Below, piece by piece: positions 42,314 through 53,267 of a stretch of 64,000 nucleotides of DNA. The notes beneath the pieces are model-generated. The model made no database searches, was not told the DNA's origin, and saw only the letters and a program-made list of their open reading frames with translations. Location of the stretch: contig BSDZ01000022.1 of assembly GCA_030268105.1 (NCBI GenBank), positions 2,397,001 to 2,461,000 on the forward strand, written 5' to 3'. How positions within the stretch are numbered: the first letter of the stretch is position 1; each line of letters opens with the position of its first letter. The stretch comes from Volvox africanus (taxonomy: Eukaryota > Chlorophyta > Chlorophyceae > Chlamydomonadales > Volvocaceae). The position numbers were made by a program, and so were the translations under genes.

Positions 42314-42381
<68 letters not shown>

Positions 42382-45300
42382 CAACATTATTACAAATACA
42401 CCAACCTGCCTAAACCTCTCCGTCTTTTCCCCCTCTCTCCCCTAGGCTGCGTGCCGGCATGATGGGAATTGTGACGCGGTATGCGGTGTTCATTCCCGGT
42501 GCGAGTCCGGAAGAAACTTTCGGGTTCAATGGCTCCGCCTACAACTGCTCGCCCTGCTATGAACCACCCGCCAATGCAACAGATGTGGGGAAGCGCTTCT
42601 GGGGCTTTGCGCAACTAAATGTGAGGGCCAGTAGGGGGGGTCATTGGAAGGTTTGGGTGTAATGGTTTGACAACAACAAAGTTAGTTGACTAATCAGAAT
42701 CATTATTGTCGCAATCATTCTTAATCAAAATAATCACCATAATGTTTTTATCATATTGATAGTTAAAGTCATCATATAATAATTAATATAATAATATATA
42801 AAGTATAACTATAGCAATTACCAGCGTCACATCATGTTCATCATCATTATGAATTAAATAAATCCTTATCAGCGTTACAATACAGAAACCGCTCCTTTTG
42901 CAGGTCGACTGGGAGGTGCTCATCCGCAACATCACCCGAATGTATGACCTGTGCGAGCGTGACGGTTTATCGTTCAACATGACGTACATCGACCCAACTA
43001 CTTTCGTCAACCGCTCAATCGCGACCTGTGGCAACATTGGTCGGGATCCGGTTTTCGTACACATTAACACAATGGCCAACCACTGGGTTTTGGCCGTTAG
43101 TGATGCACGTGGCTGGGTACCTGAGTGGTTACCGTTGGTGGCGGCAGTTGTGGTGGTCGTATCATTATGGGTTGCGGTTGCCATGGCGATTATCCTGGTA
43201 AACCGGAGGGAGCACATGTGGCTGCTTCAGGCGATGCTGCCGAAGAAGGTGCGTATAGCCAGGTGTTAATTTTCCCATGCAAGCTAGAGCTCGCAAACGT
43301 TTAAAGTATTCCATTAAGCAGAAATCTTTTATAATTCATGTTCAGACCGTAATACTTAATGTAATAGGATGAAGGTCTAGGAATAGGAATACTCTCCATC
43401 CTTATAACCCTGCCCCTGCCCCTGCCCCTGCCCCTGCCCCTGCCCCTGCCCCTGCCCCTGCCCCTGCCCCTGCCCCTGCCCCTGCCCCTGCCCCTGCCCC
43501 TGCCCCTGCCCCTGCCCCTGCCCCTGCCCCTGCCCCTGCCCCTGCCCCTGCCCCTGCCCCTGCCCCTGCCCCTGCCCCCACTGCGACTACAGGTCATAGC
43601 CACCCTCCGGAGGGGAGAGGAGTACGCGGAGGCCTTCGAGTGTGTCACCGTCCTGTTCAGCGACGTGAGCGGGCGGGGAGGGGAAGAGCAGGCGGCGGTT
43701 AGAAGGAAGAGAGAAAGGAGGGGGCAGAGGAAGGGTGTACCGGGGAGGGTGCAGTTGGCGCTAAGAGGGACTACAACCTTCGGCATAAATACCGGCTGGT
43801 CTGTGAAATGGTCCAGCTTAAATTATTTGCCCCCACCATTCCTTTCGGGCTCACCGTAAGCAACGCGCAGACGCAAATAGGCTAACGAGGGCCGTGATGG
43901 ACAGAGATGGTGCCCCATAAAAAAATAATAACGATTACAAATTAAGTAAAAACTCCTATGGATCCCTGTACGACACAGTCGCATACGCTGACGCACATAA
44001 ACATCCTTCCCCCTGCCCTATAACCCCGTCTGCCGTGTAGATTGTGTCGTACACCACTCTAGCATCAGAAATGGAGCCTATTAAGGTGAGTTCACGGCGG
44101 GGTTTATTGCGAGTGATGCTTTTGTGTGCGGACCGTGTGGAGATACACATATGATAAGAGTGGTATTGTACGGCAAAACACCCGCCCGCCCAAATTCCTA
44201 TATATATGTGCATATATATATATAATATTATATCTCCCGCTCTGTAATAAACACGCAGTCGTCGTGTGTACGGCGATTTTATTTCCGTACAGGTTGTACG
44301 GCTATTGAACGAGATGTACAGCGAGTTTGACGTACTGGTCGACCAATTCGAGTGCTATAAAGTGGAGACTATTGGAGACGGTGAGGATTTATGAGGAGCT
44401 TGGGAGGGGAAATGGTAGCGGACCGGGAACGCACCGTCTTCGGAGAGGTGCATGTCGGAAAGCTAAACTGTACTTTAAGGCACTGTACTGTACTCTACTC
44501 TACTGTACTGTACAACATTTCCTTTTACGGTGCCGTACAATACGCGAAAAAACATAAATCCCGATGCAGTAACCCCTTGCAGCCAATTCCGTTTGAGGTT
44601 TTGCGTTCTTTTATATATTTACAATGTTTATTTACTGAAACCTCCCATATATACACACACACACACAACCCGCAGCCTTCATGGCCGTGTGTGGCACGCA
44701 AGGCGAGGACGCAGTGGCGGCGGCAGTCAAAATGGCTCGTCTCGCCCAGGCGATGATCGAACGGACAAGGGTGATGGTGTCAGTCGATGGCCAGAAGATC
44801 CAGATACGAATCGGTACGACCTTCGTACGGCTTATACGCATCGTGACTTATCACTCAATAATAAAATTTTCATGAAACGCATTTAAATGATATTATGAAA
44901 TGATTACGTGTGTGTGGGATAGGGGGTCACAGCTTCACCCGTGGCCACTAACCTGGCAGTCCCTACCTTCCCCTGTATTTCGGGGCACCCTCATCCAGTC
45001 TCCCATGCCGACTTCTCCGAAATCAGTGCTTTTCCCAGGTTCAGCACCCACCACCGGCATCCAGCGGAATCTGCCGAATCAACTAAGGCGTCAACTCCGA
45101 TTATATGTATTTATCATTAAATAAACAACAAAATAATCAAATCAATAAATATAAATAAAACGATTTAAAAATTTTCCATATTTTCCGGCACAGGTCTTCA
45201 CTCAGGGCCGGTGGTTGGGGCTGTTGTGGGTTTCAAGATGCCGCATTTTTGTCTTTGTGGCGACACAGTCAACACAGCCTCCCGAATGGAATCCAATTCC

Positions 45301-46248
45301 AAGCCCATGCGGATCCATATCAGCGACTCCACCGCTGCTTTGTTACGAGCGTCCGGAGAGTGCTTCCAGCTCGAGCGACGCGGTCTCATCCATGTCAAGG
45401 GAAAGGGCCCTATGCTGACGCACTGGCTGGACGTGGAGACCGAAACTGACGAAGGCGGCGGCGGAGCCGCCGCCACCGCCTCCTCCGCTCACGGCGGCAG
45501 TGAAGCCGTGACACTGCACGTGGCCACCGGCAGTGGCCAGATCGCACCGGAAGATGGCGGCGGCGGCAGCGGCGGCGACGGCGAAGCCGTGGCACTGCCG
45601 CCACTGGTGGACGCAGCAGCAGAAGCTGCCATTGAGGTGGCGGCTTCAGCCGCCGCCGCCATCACCTCAGCCACCTCCATCGCTGATGGCATTGCGGCGG
45701 TATTGGCGGTGATGGAGCCGCCGCCGTCTGCGCCGCTACCGCGACTGAGCACTTCGCTGGCGAGCGTGCACATTGCCTACAGGGGAGTTCCAATGGGCGT
45801 TCACGGCGGCGTTACGTCGTACAGCGGGGGCGGCAGCACCGGCGGCGGCAACGGCGCCATAATAAATGGAACAGACATCGGCCCCCGCTCGACCGCAGGG
45901 ACGGTGATGGGGGGAGGAGGGGGAGACGGAGGTGAGGGAGAAGGCATTGGCGGAAGTGGAGGAGGGGGAGGTGCGGGTGGGGGCGTCAACATCGCGCGAC
46001 GGAGGGTAAGTGAATTTACCAGACCAAGCAGCAGTAGCGTCCTCACCGCGATCAGTCGTACGGTATTGCTGTTCCCGATCAACCACGGCTCCGGCGGCGC
46101 CGCTGTTTCTGCCAGTAGCAGCCGTAATGATGGCGGCGCCGTCGGCAAGTTCTGTAGCAGTAGCGGCGCAGTCGTCAAGAAGCCGCGGACGTCAGTTGAC
46201 CTTCGGCTCTTTCAGTCTGACGCTCGTCGGTCGAAAGGAGGAAAATAA
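38742..46248 (+). CDS. CHASE-domain transmembrane guanylyl cyclase
   Basis: Eleven exons join in phase: 38742-38882, 39146-39421, 39694-40326, 40589-40737, 42446-42620, 42904-43248, 43593-43664, 44041-44085, 44293-44380, 44676-44813 and 45194-46248 (~1,038 aa). The start is the first ATG after an in-frame TGA; exon 1 is the least certain. The order is: variable N-terminus with a 17-Gln run; membrane helix 1 ([19 protein letters not shown]); CHASE sensor domain ([53 protein letters not shown]); helix 2 ([20 protein letters not shown]); class III cyclase domain. Catalytic residues are present: Asp of TVLFSD, Asp of ETIGDA, and Asn/Arg of [10 protein letters not shown]. Glu in YKVETIGD and Cys in HFCLCGD are the base-selecting pair of guanylyl cyclases. 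So an external ligand sensed by CHASE would control cGMP production from GTP. The ~270-residue C-terminal tail is Gly/Ala-rich and disordered. The ligand is unknown. Confidence 0.9.
39349..39398 (+). repeat. CAG/CAA repeat encoding poly-Gln in the cyclase
   Basis: Seventeen consecutive Gln codons, alternating CAG and CAA, lie in exon 2, before the first membrane helix. Confidence 0.9.
40742..40823. repeat. GGAGGGT minisatellite in a cyclase intron
   Basis: About ten tandem 7-bp units (GTGGAGG/GTGGAGT) lie directly after the donor site at 40738. Confidence 0.9.
42095..42390. repeat. ATA/ATC trinucleotide-rich microsatellite in a cyclase intron
   Basis: About 300 bp of AAT, AATCAT and ATC units, ending about 55 bp before the acceptor of the exon at 42446. 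Confidence 0.95.
43411..43577. repeat. (CCCCTG)n minisatellite beside a splice acceptor
   Basis: About 28 perfect 6-bp units end about 15 bp upstream of the acceptor at 43592. The array occupies the place of the polypyrimidine tract. Confidence 0.95.
44910..45099 (+). repeat. Dispersed ~190-bp repeat inside a cyclase intron
   Basis: Over 85% similar by eye to 50737-50922 (GGATAGGGGG..., GTGGCCACTAACCTGGCAG, CATGCCGACTTCTCCG, AACTAAGGCGTCAACTCCG). It lies between exons ending 44813 and starting 45194. No coding capacity is recognised. Confidence 0.9.
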
Positions 46249-49035
46249 GAATCGTGAGGTACGGGAATTAGACTCGTACCAACCCAGTGATTTTGAGGCT
46301 CATGAATCGGAAAGTACGTCATCCCAAGGCTGTGAAGTACAACAGTACGACAGAATGGCGATGCGACGATTTTATTGGAAAAAAGGAAAAAAAGCGTCTG
46401 GCGCTGTCAGAGCTGCCGTGCTCAGCGAAGGATGTCACCCTACATGTACGGCATGATGCATGCACGTACGGCGTGTGCGCGTGCATGCGTGTGCCTGCAT
46501 GGCGTTGCGTACGGAAGTGGTACGGAATGCAAAACATTGATTATCATTTGAACCGACGTATTATTGTGCATCACGAGCTGAGTGACCCATAGGTCAGTGG
46601 TGACGCAGACCCTCCCACCCAAGGCCAAGGTTTCGGCCTTCCCCTCCTTCCCCCCATCTCTACCGGCGACCTTCCCTGCGTCCCGGCAATGTACATCAAC
46701 ACATACGGCGCCTAGGAGACGCCATGCTATTTCCCCCATATTTATTTTCATCAGATGATATGCAATAAAATTTGGCAGCAGATTAAAAATTTTAGACATC
46801 GCTAGCTGCGTCGTACTTCCTTCTGCCCGTCCGTCTCCCGCTATCCCCTCCCACAACCTTTTATCCTTCCCCTGCTTTTTGTTTCTTTCGGAACGTTGAG
46901 AGGATGCAGTTTGCGCGCCAATTGCGCGTCACATGCCCGTACACATGAAACATATGATGCTGCGTCAGAAGGCGAAGTAGTTGAGTTTCGGTTGCCATCT
47001 TGCCAAAGAAGGATGGAATCAGTTGGTGTTTGCAGTTAATTGCCGTTAGATAGCGAAGAGTTGAGGTCGTTGGAAACTGTGATGGGTTGTTCTCGTGTGT
47101 ATGCTGGGGGGATACCTAAAACTAACTTATCAATTTGCCCTCTGGTGTGGCGGTGCATCCCTTCAGCAGCGTGACTATCTTCCGTTCTCTTTTCTCAACC
47201 CTCCCATTCGTCATGCGATGGTGTTCCCTCCCTCCTTTCCCCCCTTCCCCCCCCCTCCCTTCCCCCCTCCCTCCCTCCCTCCCTCCCTCCCTCCCTCCCT
47301 CCCTCCCTCCCTCCCTCCCTCCCTCCCTCCCTCCCTCCCTCCCTCCCTCCCTCCCTCCCTCCCTCCCTCCCTCCCTCCCTCCCTCCCTCCCTCCCTCCCT
47401 CCCTCCCTCCCTCCCTCCCTCCCTCCCTCCCTCCCTCCCTCCCTCCCTCCCTCCCTCCCTCCCTCCCACTCTCCCAATTTCACAATCTCACAACATACAC
47501 ATCTCCAACACAGCACACACTCCCCCCCCACACCAAGTCAACACACACACACACACACACATACACACACAAACACACACGCGCGCGACACCACCCGTCT
47601 TGGATCCGGGGAGAGCAAAACGGTGCGAGTTGACGATGCGATGGAAAGATAAGGCTGGGTTAGTAATGGCAGTAGTGGCCGGGTGGTTAATATTAGTTGG
47701 TTAGTGGTTGTGGTTTCATACATTTGCCAGAAGTGGATATCTTGCCAGGGCGTAAAGCGCGAATTCGTACCACGGCATCAACCGCTGTCGTATCTCCATC
47801 CAGGTTCATGGCCGCCTGGCCAAGAGCGGCGGCAGCAGGAGCGGCACGATACGACATCTACTCATGCGTAAATTATCCTGTTAAAGACATCTGAATGTTA
47901 TTCTGTGTTTTGGTAGTCGTAGCGTCGCAACGTGATTTTGGTTGGTTGGTAGAGTTTTATGGGCACAATGATCTGTCGTGGTCGTGTGGTAGGTGAAGCC
48001 ACAGCGATATGTCAATTGTTTGGTGGGACGGACGTTGTTGGTTGAGACTGCTGGCAAGTGACGCCTCAGGTCCAAAGCGGGACAGGTAGTTGGGTGGTTA
48101 AGGGCCACGTTGACAGCTGAGTGCACAGGGCGCGGGAGAGGGGCCTATATACATGTATGCTAGGCGTTTGTAAGGGACTAACGAGCATCTAATTACCGTA
48201 CATAGGCCCGTCCTCTCGTCTCGTTTGTCGCTTGTTGCAAAGGGACTTTGGGACACCTAAAACCCTACACCCTGACACGCACGCCATAAACACGCACTTC
48301 GTCGGACGGCATGGGGGCTTTTAAAATCGGGTTAGCGATAGATATACGGGGGTGCGTGTGTGCATGTGCGAGAGATGATGATGGGGCGTTTCCATAGACA
48401 GTGATGTTACTGAAGTCAGTGATGATCATGGCGCGTTCGGCATGGGTGTACGGCAATGGCTGCGTAGTAGTTGAGTGCCGCAAAGGCCTCGTATCTCGAG
48501 ATGCTGAGGAGGTGCTTATCTATCACCTATATATAATGGACGCGTGTACCATACATGTACGACTACACTACTACAGGTCATTATACGCGTGTACTGACGG
48601 AAATGGTGAAAATGGAACATCGTCAACATCATCACCATCACGAATAACATCAACAACAAAGTACTACACGATTGCGACAAATGAAATCTACGCATATATG
48701 TACGAAATATACATATACACAAAGCGTGCGTAACCACATATAAAAAATGCAATTTGTTGATTGATGTTTCGTTAGTAATCCCCGTTTGTAAGGAAATATT
48801 TTTTTGTCGTACGATCCAGCCTGGCCGACCGGGATCCAGGGTAGGGTATACATTTTTTTGAAATTACATACTTGCTCGTGTTGGGTGAGCCATCTCCCGT
48901 TATCCTTGTAGTGTATATGGAAATATATCTGCATGACAGTCGTATGGTGAGAGAACATAATCAACGCGTAGAAAGTACGGTAAGAGATAATCATCATTGG
49001 ATAGCAAGCTGGTGGGAGGACACGGTTTGTGTGCG
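46249..49035. other. Intergenic, downstream of the cyclase
   Basis: No supported gene. It contains the long CCCT array at 47265-47466 and a CA tract at about 47539-47580. A short stretch at 48478-48516 resembles 21293-21330 (GCCGCAAAGGCCTC...CTCGAGATGCTGA). Confidence 0.5.
47265..47466. repeat. (CCCT)n tetranucleotide array, ~50 units
   Basis: An almost perfect CCCT/TCCC repeat of about 200 bp. The long Pro/Ser/Leu and Gly/Arg/Glu open frames across it are artefacts. Confidence 0.97.
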
Positions 49036-49187
49036 GGCAGGGAGTTGCATCTCTGTCGTACATATCCGCTGGCAAGCAATAAAGGCCCGGAAGATGCGTG
49101 TCCGTACATTCATACAGACACGGTAGGTCCATCCCGGATATATGACACTACTCGTACACGTACGTAGACACCCTAACCAGGATACTG
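49036..49187 (+). repeat. Dispersed ~150-bp repeat
   Basis: A close copy of 26858-27019, including GTCGTACATATCCGC, CGTGTCCGTACATTCATACA and CACCCTAACCAGGATACTG. Confidence 0.9.
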
Positions 49188-50571
49188 TAGGTGGTGCCAA
49201 ACCCCAGGAAGCCTTTTACAAACGTAGAGGCCTTATGCAGGACAATGACTAAATGACAAATGTGACAACTAAATGACCATGATAAAGCTGGAAAAAATTC
49301 AAATCCCATTTTCCGTTACAAAATTGTGAACTCGATAACTTGTTTGTATGTAATATCCTGCGGTGTCTAAGGCTAATATGCCCGATGTTCAGGAAATTTT
49401 TTATAAACCGATGAAGCCTAATTAGTTTGGTGGACATTAACACAGAGATACAACTTTCCCAGGGGCAAATATTACACAGTTTAATTTTATACTTAGGACT
49501 GCCTACGCTCCTACTGTAGTAAAACCTGCGATAGCATCATAAGTCTATGACTCACTAAAACAAAAAATCACATACAGTTTTTTATTAAATTCACGAATTG
49601 CTGAAATAATGGGCATGGAATTCTTAACAAATTCTGCATGCAACTGTGATGGGTCTAATGTGTTATAGTTAACGGTATTGTAAACCGCTTAGTCAGCATT
49701 TTCCTCAGCGTAATGGGATTATATCGGGCTTTCTAGCTAATTGAGTAACGTTGAACTGGACAGTACTTTAATGGAGCATCGGCGGTACATTTTTGACATG
49801 GTCTAGAAAGATAAAACTACACAATTCCATATGTATCAGATTTAATACTCTACCTGGTGAAGAAGCTCAAATAGACTTCGGCGTTTTTGAAGTAAAACAC
49901 TGTCAACAGAGGTAGTTATTCCTGAAATAAAATTATTGCTTTTAAAGATACCACTTTCCATTTGCTGGCTCAAGAGAAAATAACAAAATTTTTAATTACT
50001 TCCCTTGGCAACTACTGAGTTTATATTATCATCCATAAACATTAAGGTGCCAGTGCCTAAGAGTAGGAATAGTTATGGAAATATTGATGCTAATTTTTGG
50101 GGTACTTGCCATAAAAATATAGACGTTCACCGTATAGTTTCAGTAGTAAGAAGTCAGTTATCTGATTGAGGATTTGGCTTTTTGCCTCTTTTGAATTGAG
50201 GCTGTAATACATTTTGTGTTCCATGTTTTACTTTTCAATAACAACTTCGCAAAATGCTTTTTAAATGCTTTGTAAAAAGCTGTCCCTCCAATAGTTCGAA
50301 TAGGGGTAATTTCAACAAATGCAAGAGATAGGCATAAAACGGAATCGATATCCTAAGACCGGCAATGAAGCAGGTGAACCAGGTATGAGGTACGCCTTAC
50401 CAAACAGCCGAATTATGATTCACAATATTAATTAATCTACACTTTCTAAAAGCCTAATTACCAAACTTGCGGATATTTAACCATGTTGTATCTGATATGT
50501 TATATAATTTACATATAGCTAGAGCTGATAATGTGTGAGCTCTGTATGTATTTGATGCGTTGGGTTTCACA
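49188..50571. other. AT-rich island without intact genes
   Basis: This stretch is clearly more AT-rich than its surroundings and is full of stops in all frames. One plus frame at 49835-49915 reads RFNTLPGEEAQIDFGVFE. That resembles the P-G-E-x-A-Q-x-D-(F/W) region before the catalytic core of IS21-type (IstA) transposases. I find no other IstA motif around it, so it is at best a decayed fragment of bacterial or organellar origin. Otherwise I see nothing. Confidence 0.3.
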
Positions 50572-50642
50572 GCACCACTAGTCCATCGGTAGGATATTTG
50601 CCTTCCAAGCAAAAGAGCGGAGTTCGACTCTCCGGTGGTGCA
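50572..50642 (+). tRNA. tRNA-Gly (anticodon UCC) or tRNA-derived SINE head
   Basis: The 71 bases fold by eye as a full cloverleaf. The acceptor is GCACCAC/GTGGTGC with discriminator A. The D stem is GTCC/GGAT, the anticodon stem TTTGC/GCAAA with loop CTTCCAA (anticodon TCC), and the T stem CGGAG/CTCCG with loop TTCGACT. Box A and box B positions are intact, and no intron is present. The end of the T arm, the 3' acceptor strand and ~80 bp of 3' flank recur at 1494-1595, so this may be the head of a tRNA-derived SINE rather than a stand-alone gene. Confidence 0.8.
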
Positions 50643-50722
50643 GGTCCATTTTGCAAGGCATCAGTATATATCAACATATTTGCTGGGCTCCTTAATCATC
50701 AACGGACCTGTCACGATCCACG
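50643..50722 (+). repeat. Conserved 3' flank of the tRNA-Gly (SINE-like body)
   Basis: Related to the reverse complement of 1494-1574 (TATATA..., GGGCTCC, CTGTCACGATC). It is followed by an A-rich stretch (TACAAAAATATAAATG), as at a SINE tail. Confidence 0.5.
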
Positions 50723-50736
50723 ATACAAAAATATAA

Positions 50737-50922
50737 ATGTGTGTAGGATAGGGGGGTACATCACCCATGGCCACTAACCTGGCAGTCCCTACCTTCCCCG
50801 GTGTTTCGGGGCACCCTCATCCAGTCTCCCATGCCGACTTCTCCGAAATCAGTGCTTTTCCCAGGTTCAGCACCCACAACCAGCATCCAGTATCTGTCGA
50901 ATCAACTAAGGCGTCAACTCCG
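50737..50922 (+). repeat. Dispersed ~190-bp repeat, second copy
   Basis: A close copy of 44910-45099. It sits directly after the tRNA-Gly/SINE-like unit. Confidence 0.9.
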
Positions 50923-51340
50923 CTACTGGTCAGCTCGCAGGTCACTTTAATTGAGGTCGTCAACGTCCATCGACATGGGGGCACCCAGCTCTTAACGTTT
51001 GGGTCTTCGGCCCGCTCTCAGTCGGGGTAGAACCGGGAACTCCAGGGGCATATTAGTCATGCCATAACAGTCGTGCCTGAACACATGTATATGAAGATCT
51101 GTAAAATATAAATATATATAATATATAAATATATTTCTATCTGCATTCATAGAGATTTATAGCTATCTATCTATCTATCCATCTATCCATCTATCTATCC
51201 ATCTATCCATCTGTGTATCTACATCCAGGTGTACTACGTATACAGACATCATAGATATAATATACCTCTCATCAATGAGCAGCAGGTGCGGCGGGTGCTT
51301 TTTTCACCTACACCACTGTAGGGGAAAATGCAGTGGCGGC

Positions 51341-51626
51341 TCCATCCTGCTGTATGTCATGCATGAGACTGCCTGTTTCTTTATTTGGCAGGTAGGAAGT
51401 GCACGAGCAGGGCATGCACATGCATGCCTCCATTGGCGAGCCTCATGTGTGATGAGTATCAAATGTGTGTGTAAATGTATCCAGATGCATCCAAAAGTAT
51501 ATAAACTGAGAAAGAGGTTATGTGTATGAATGTAACCTGCCTCCAACCATTGGCTGGGCTACTTAAGGGCTAATGAAGCCTGAGTAGGTCTGACTGGCCT
51601 GCCAGACCTAATTGGCCCAGACAGTA
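51341..51626 (+). repeat. 286-bp sequence duplicated inside the nearby retrotransposon
   Basis: Collinear and almost identical to 57603-57888 (same length; the visible difference is CTCC/CACC near the MITE start). It contains the left part of a MITE. Immediately upstream (51161-51216) is an ATCT microsatellite. Confidence 0.95.
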
Positions 51627-51635
51627 GTTGGCAGG
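51537..51635. mobile_element. MITE-like element with terminal inverted repeats (complete)
   Basis: The left end CCTGCCTCCAACCATTGGCT pairs with the reverse complement of the right end, CCTGCCAACTACTGTCTGGG. It belongs to the same family as 12778-12903 and carries internal AGGTCTGACTGGCCTGCCAG, itself near-palindromic. No coding capacity. Confidence 0.75.
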
Positions 51636-51649
51636 GGTATATGTGTTTA

Positions 51650-52044
51650 GATGTAGACCATCATACATTAGGAAGGCTGACGTTATCACGAGAAAGTAAT
51701 CGTTACATAGGATCTGATAGCCAAAAGAAGACTGGATTGTTCGCTCCGGAGTTGACACAAATACGCGCACGTATATAGCACAACAGATTGGACTGAGCAC
51801 GGATTGTTATGAAATGGTATATCAGTTGGATGTAGCGATCCATACTAGCAACAATCCCGCTGTTGTAGCTGTACTCGGCGGTAAGCTATCGACCCACGTT
51901 CGTACTGTTTGTAGTGCTATACGCACAAGTATATGTGCCGACTCCAGAACGAACTATTCGGACATCTATACTATCAGATAATATGTAACGTATACTTTCT
52001 CGTTATTACGTCAGGCTTCCTAATGTCTGATAGTCTACGTCTCA
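51650..52044. repeat. ~395-bp hairpin (long inverted repeat), foldback element
   Basis: The left arm (51650-51780) and the reverse complement of the right arm (51916-52044) run parallel through GATGTAGAC, ATTAGGAAG, TGACGT, ACGAGAAAGTA, CGTTACAT, ATCTGATAG, GGAGT and TATAGCA. Identity is about 80% by eye. The loop also carries imperfect pairing (CACAACAGATTG against CAATCCCGCTGTTG). The LTR retrotransposon's target site begins six bases beyond its right end. Confidence 0.8.
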
Positions 52045-52054
52045 ATAGGTTATG

Positions 52055-52801
52055 TGTTGTACGCGGGTTCAATCACCGTTTACATTTATGAAGGCCGCAA
52101 TGCATTCAGATATCATGAAGCATAATACAATCATATTAGCATGATATACTCGAGTATATCTAGCTAATCAGGCATGTCGCATCATCACTGTCGGTCAACA
52201 TGTTTGACTCGAGGCTGATAATTAATGCGCGACCTATCCATTGGCATATTATATCACGTAATAATACTTTGAATAGTATTACCTCATCTGTGTCATAAAC
52301 CATACGCGTATGCAAGAATGTGACGATCGCGATGGTTGGGTTGGCAACCAAATATCGATATTCGGACCTTTGCATATTGCATGCGTTGCATCCAATAATA
52401 TCACGAATGACACGATATTTAGAGCAGTCTTACCAAGGTACTCACATTTGAGATCGTAATCCAGTGAGACCTGTACTGCACATCGGTATCATGACGTGAT
52501 AGGTGTGAGGATGGCCGCCTAGAGACCGAAGTCGGCGCAACGCTAACTTTGGACCAAGTATTAGAGTACTTAACTCTATATTCCATCTGCAGCCGAGTGA
52601 TGAACATTGCCCACGGGGTCTGACGGCAGACTGTAATTCTGTAACTGAAGAACATTGTAAGTTGAATCTTTCCTTGCTATTGAGTCTTCCGCTGTCTACT
52701 ATTCGCATTGGCTTGCCTTGCTGTTCGTAAGCTTGGTACGCACGCAGCTAACACCTAGACGTGCAGAGCTAATACATGATTGAAGAAGGAAGGATACAAC
52801 A
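52055..52801 (+). repeat. 5' LTR of the chromovirus
   Basis: 747 bp, starting TGTTGTA and ending TACAACA. Compared with the 3' LTR it lacks a 14-bp and a 54-bp segment and has 11 extra bases, plus a few substitutions. Confidence 0.95.
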
Positions 52802-52805
52802 AATT

Positions 52806-52823
52806 TGGTAGCGAGACCAGGTT
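52806..52823 (+). promoter_or_regulatory. Primer-binding site
   Basis: TGGTAGCGAGACCAGG begins four bases after the 5' LTR. It is complementary to a tRNA 3' end of the form CCTGGTCTCGCTACCA, which resembles initiator Met-tRNA. The exact tRNA cannot be confirmed here. Confidence 0.6.
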
Positions 52824-53267
52824 GAATCATGATGGTTGCATTGTCCCTCATCGGAAGTAGGTTCTCGCGATGGCAAGCGACGAAGACACTCGCAGCAGCC
52901 CTTTAGACACCTTCGCAGAGGATCTCAGCCGCGCTGTTCTGGACGCCGCCGCTTCCGGTTTGTGAATCTAGACACCTGCTGATAAATAGTTGCTGCATTC
53001 TCGTTGCGAATCTGGCACTGTGAGTTGCAGGTGAACGTACGCCAACACTGAATGCGGTATTGGCTGGACAATATTTGAACGAGGAACAAATCAAGGCTTT
53101 GATCCAGAAAACTACTGAAATAAAGGACAACCTGACGGACTATACCGCTTATCTCCTTGGTCTACTCGGGAGTTCTGTCGGTACGCGAATAGTCACAAAT
53201 TCCTCTTACGTTACGTTGCTCTCAGGTTTATAGTAAATTCCTGTCTGCCCGAATAAGCTCGTGCTTC

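Noticed and set aside
42095..42390. CRISPR-like regular spacing in the ATA/ATC tract
   Set aside because: Simple trinucleotide microsatellite in an intron; no repeat-spacer structure, and the genome is eukaryotic.
43301..43786. 161-aa Arg/Gly repeat frame on the minus strand
   Set aside because: Translation of the intronic (CCCCTG)n minisatellite.
45489..46178. Minus-strand Ala/Thr- and Pro-rich frames
   Set aside because: Antisense of the Gly/Ala-rich C-terminal tail of the cyclase.
47095..47704. Long Pro/Ser/Leu and Gly/Arg/Glu frames
   Set aside because: Translations of the (CCCT)n array; no flanking coding sequence.
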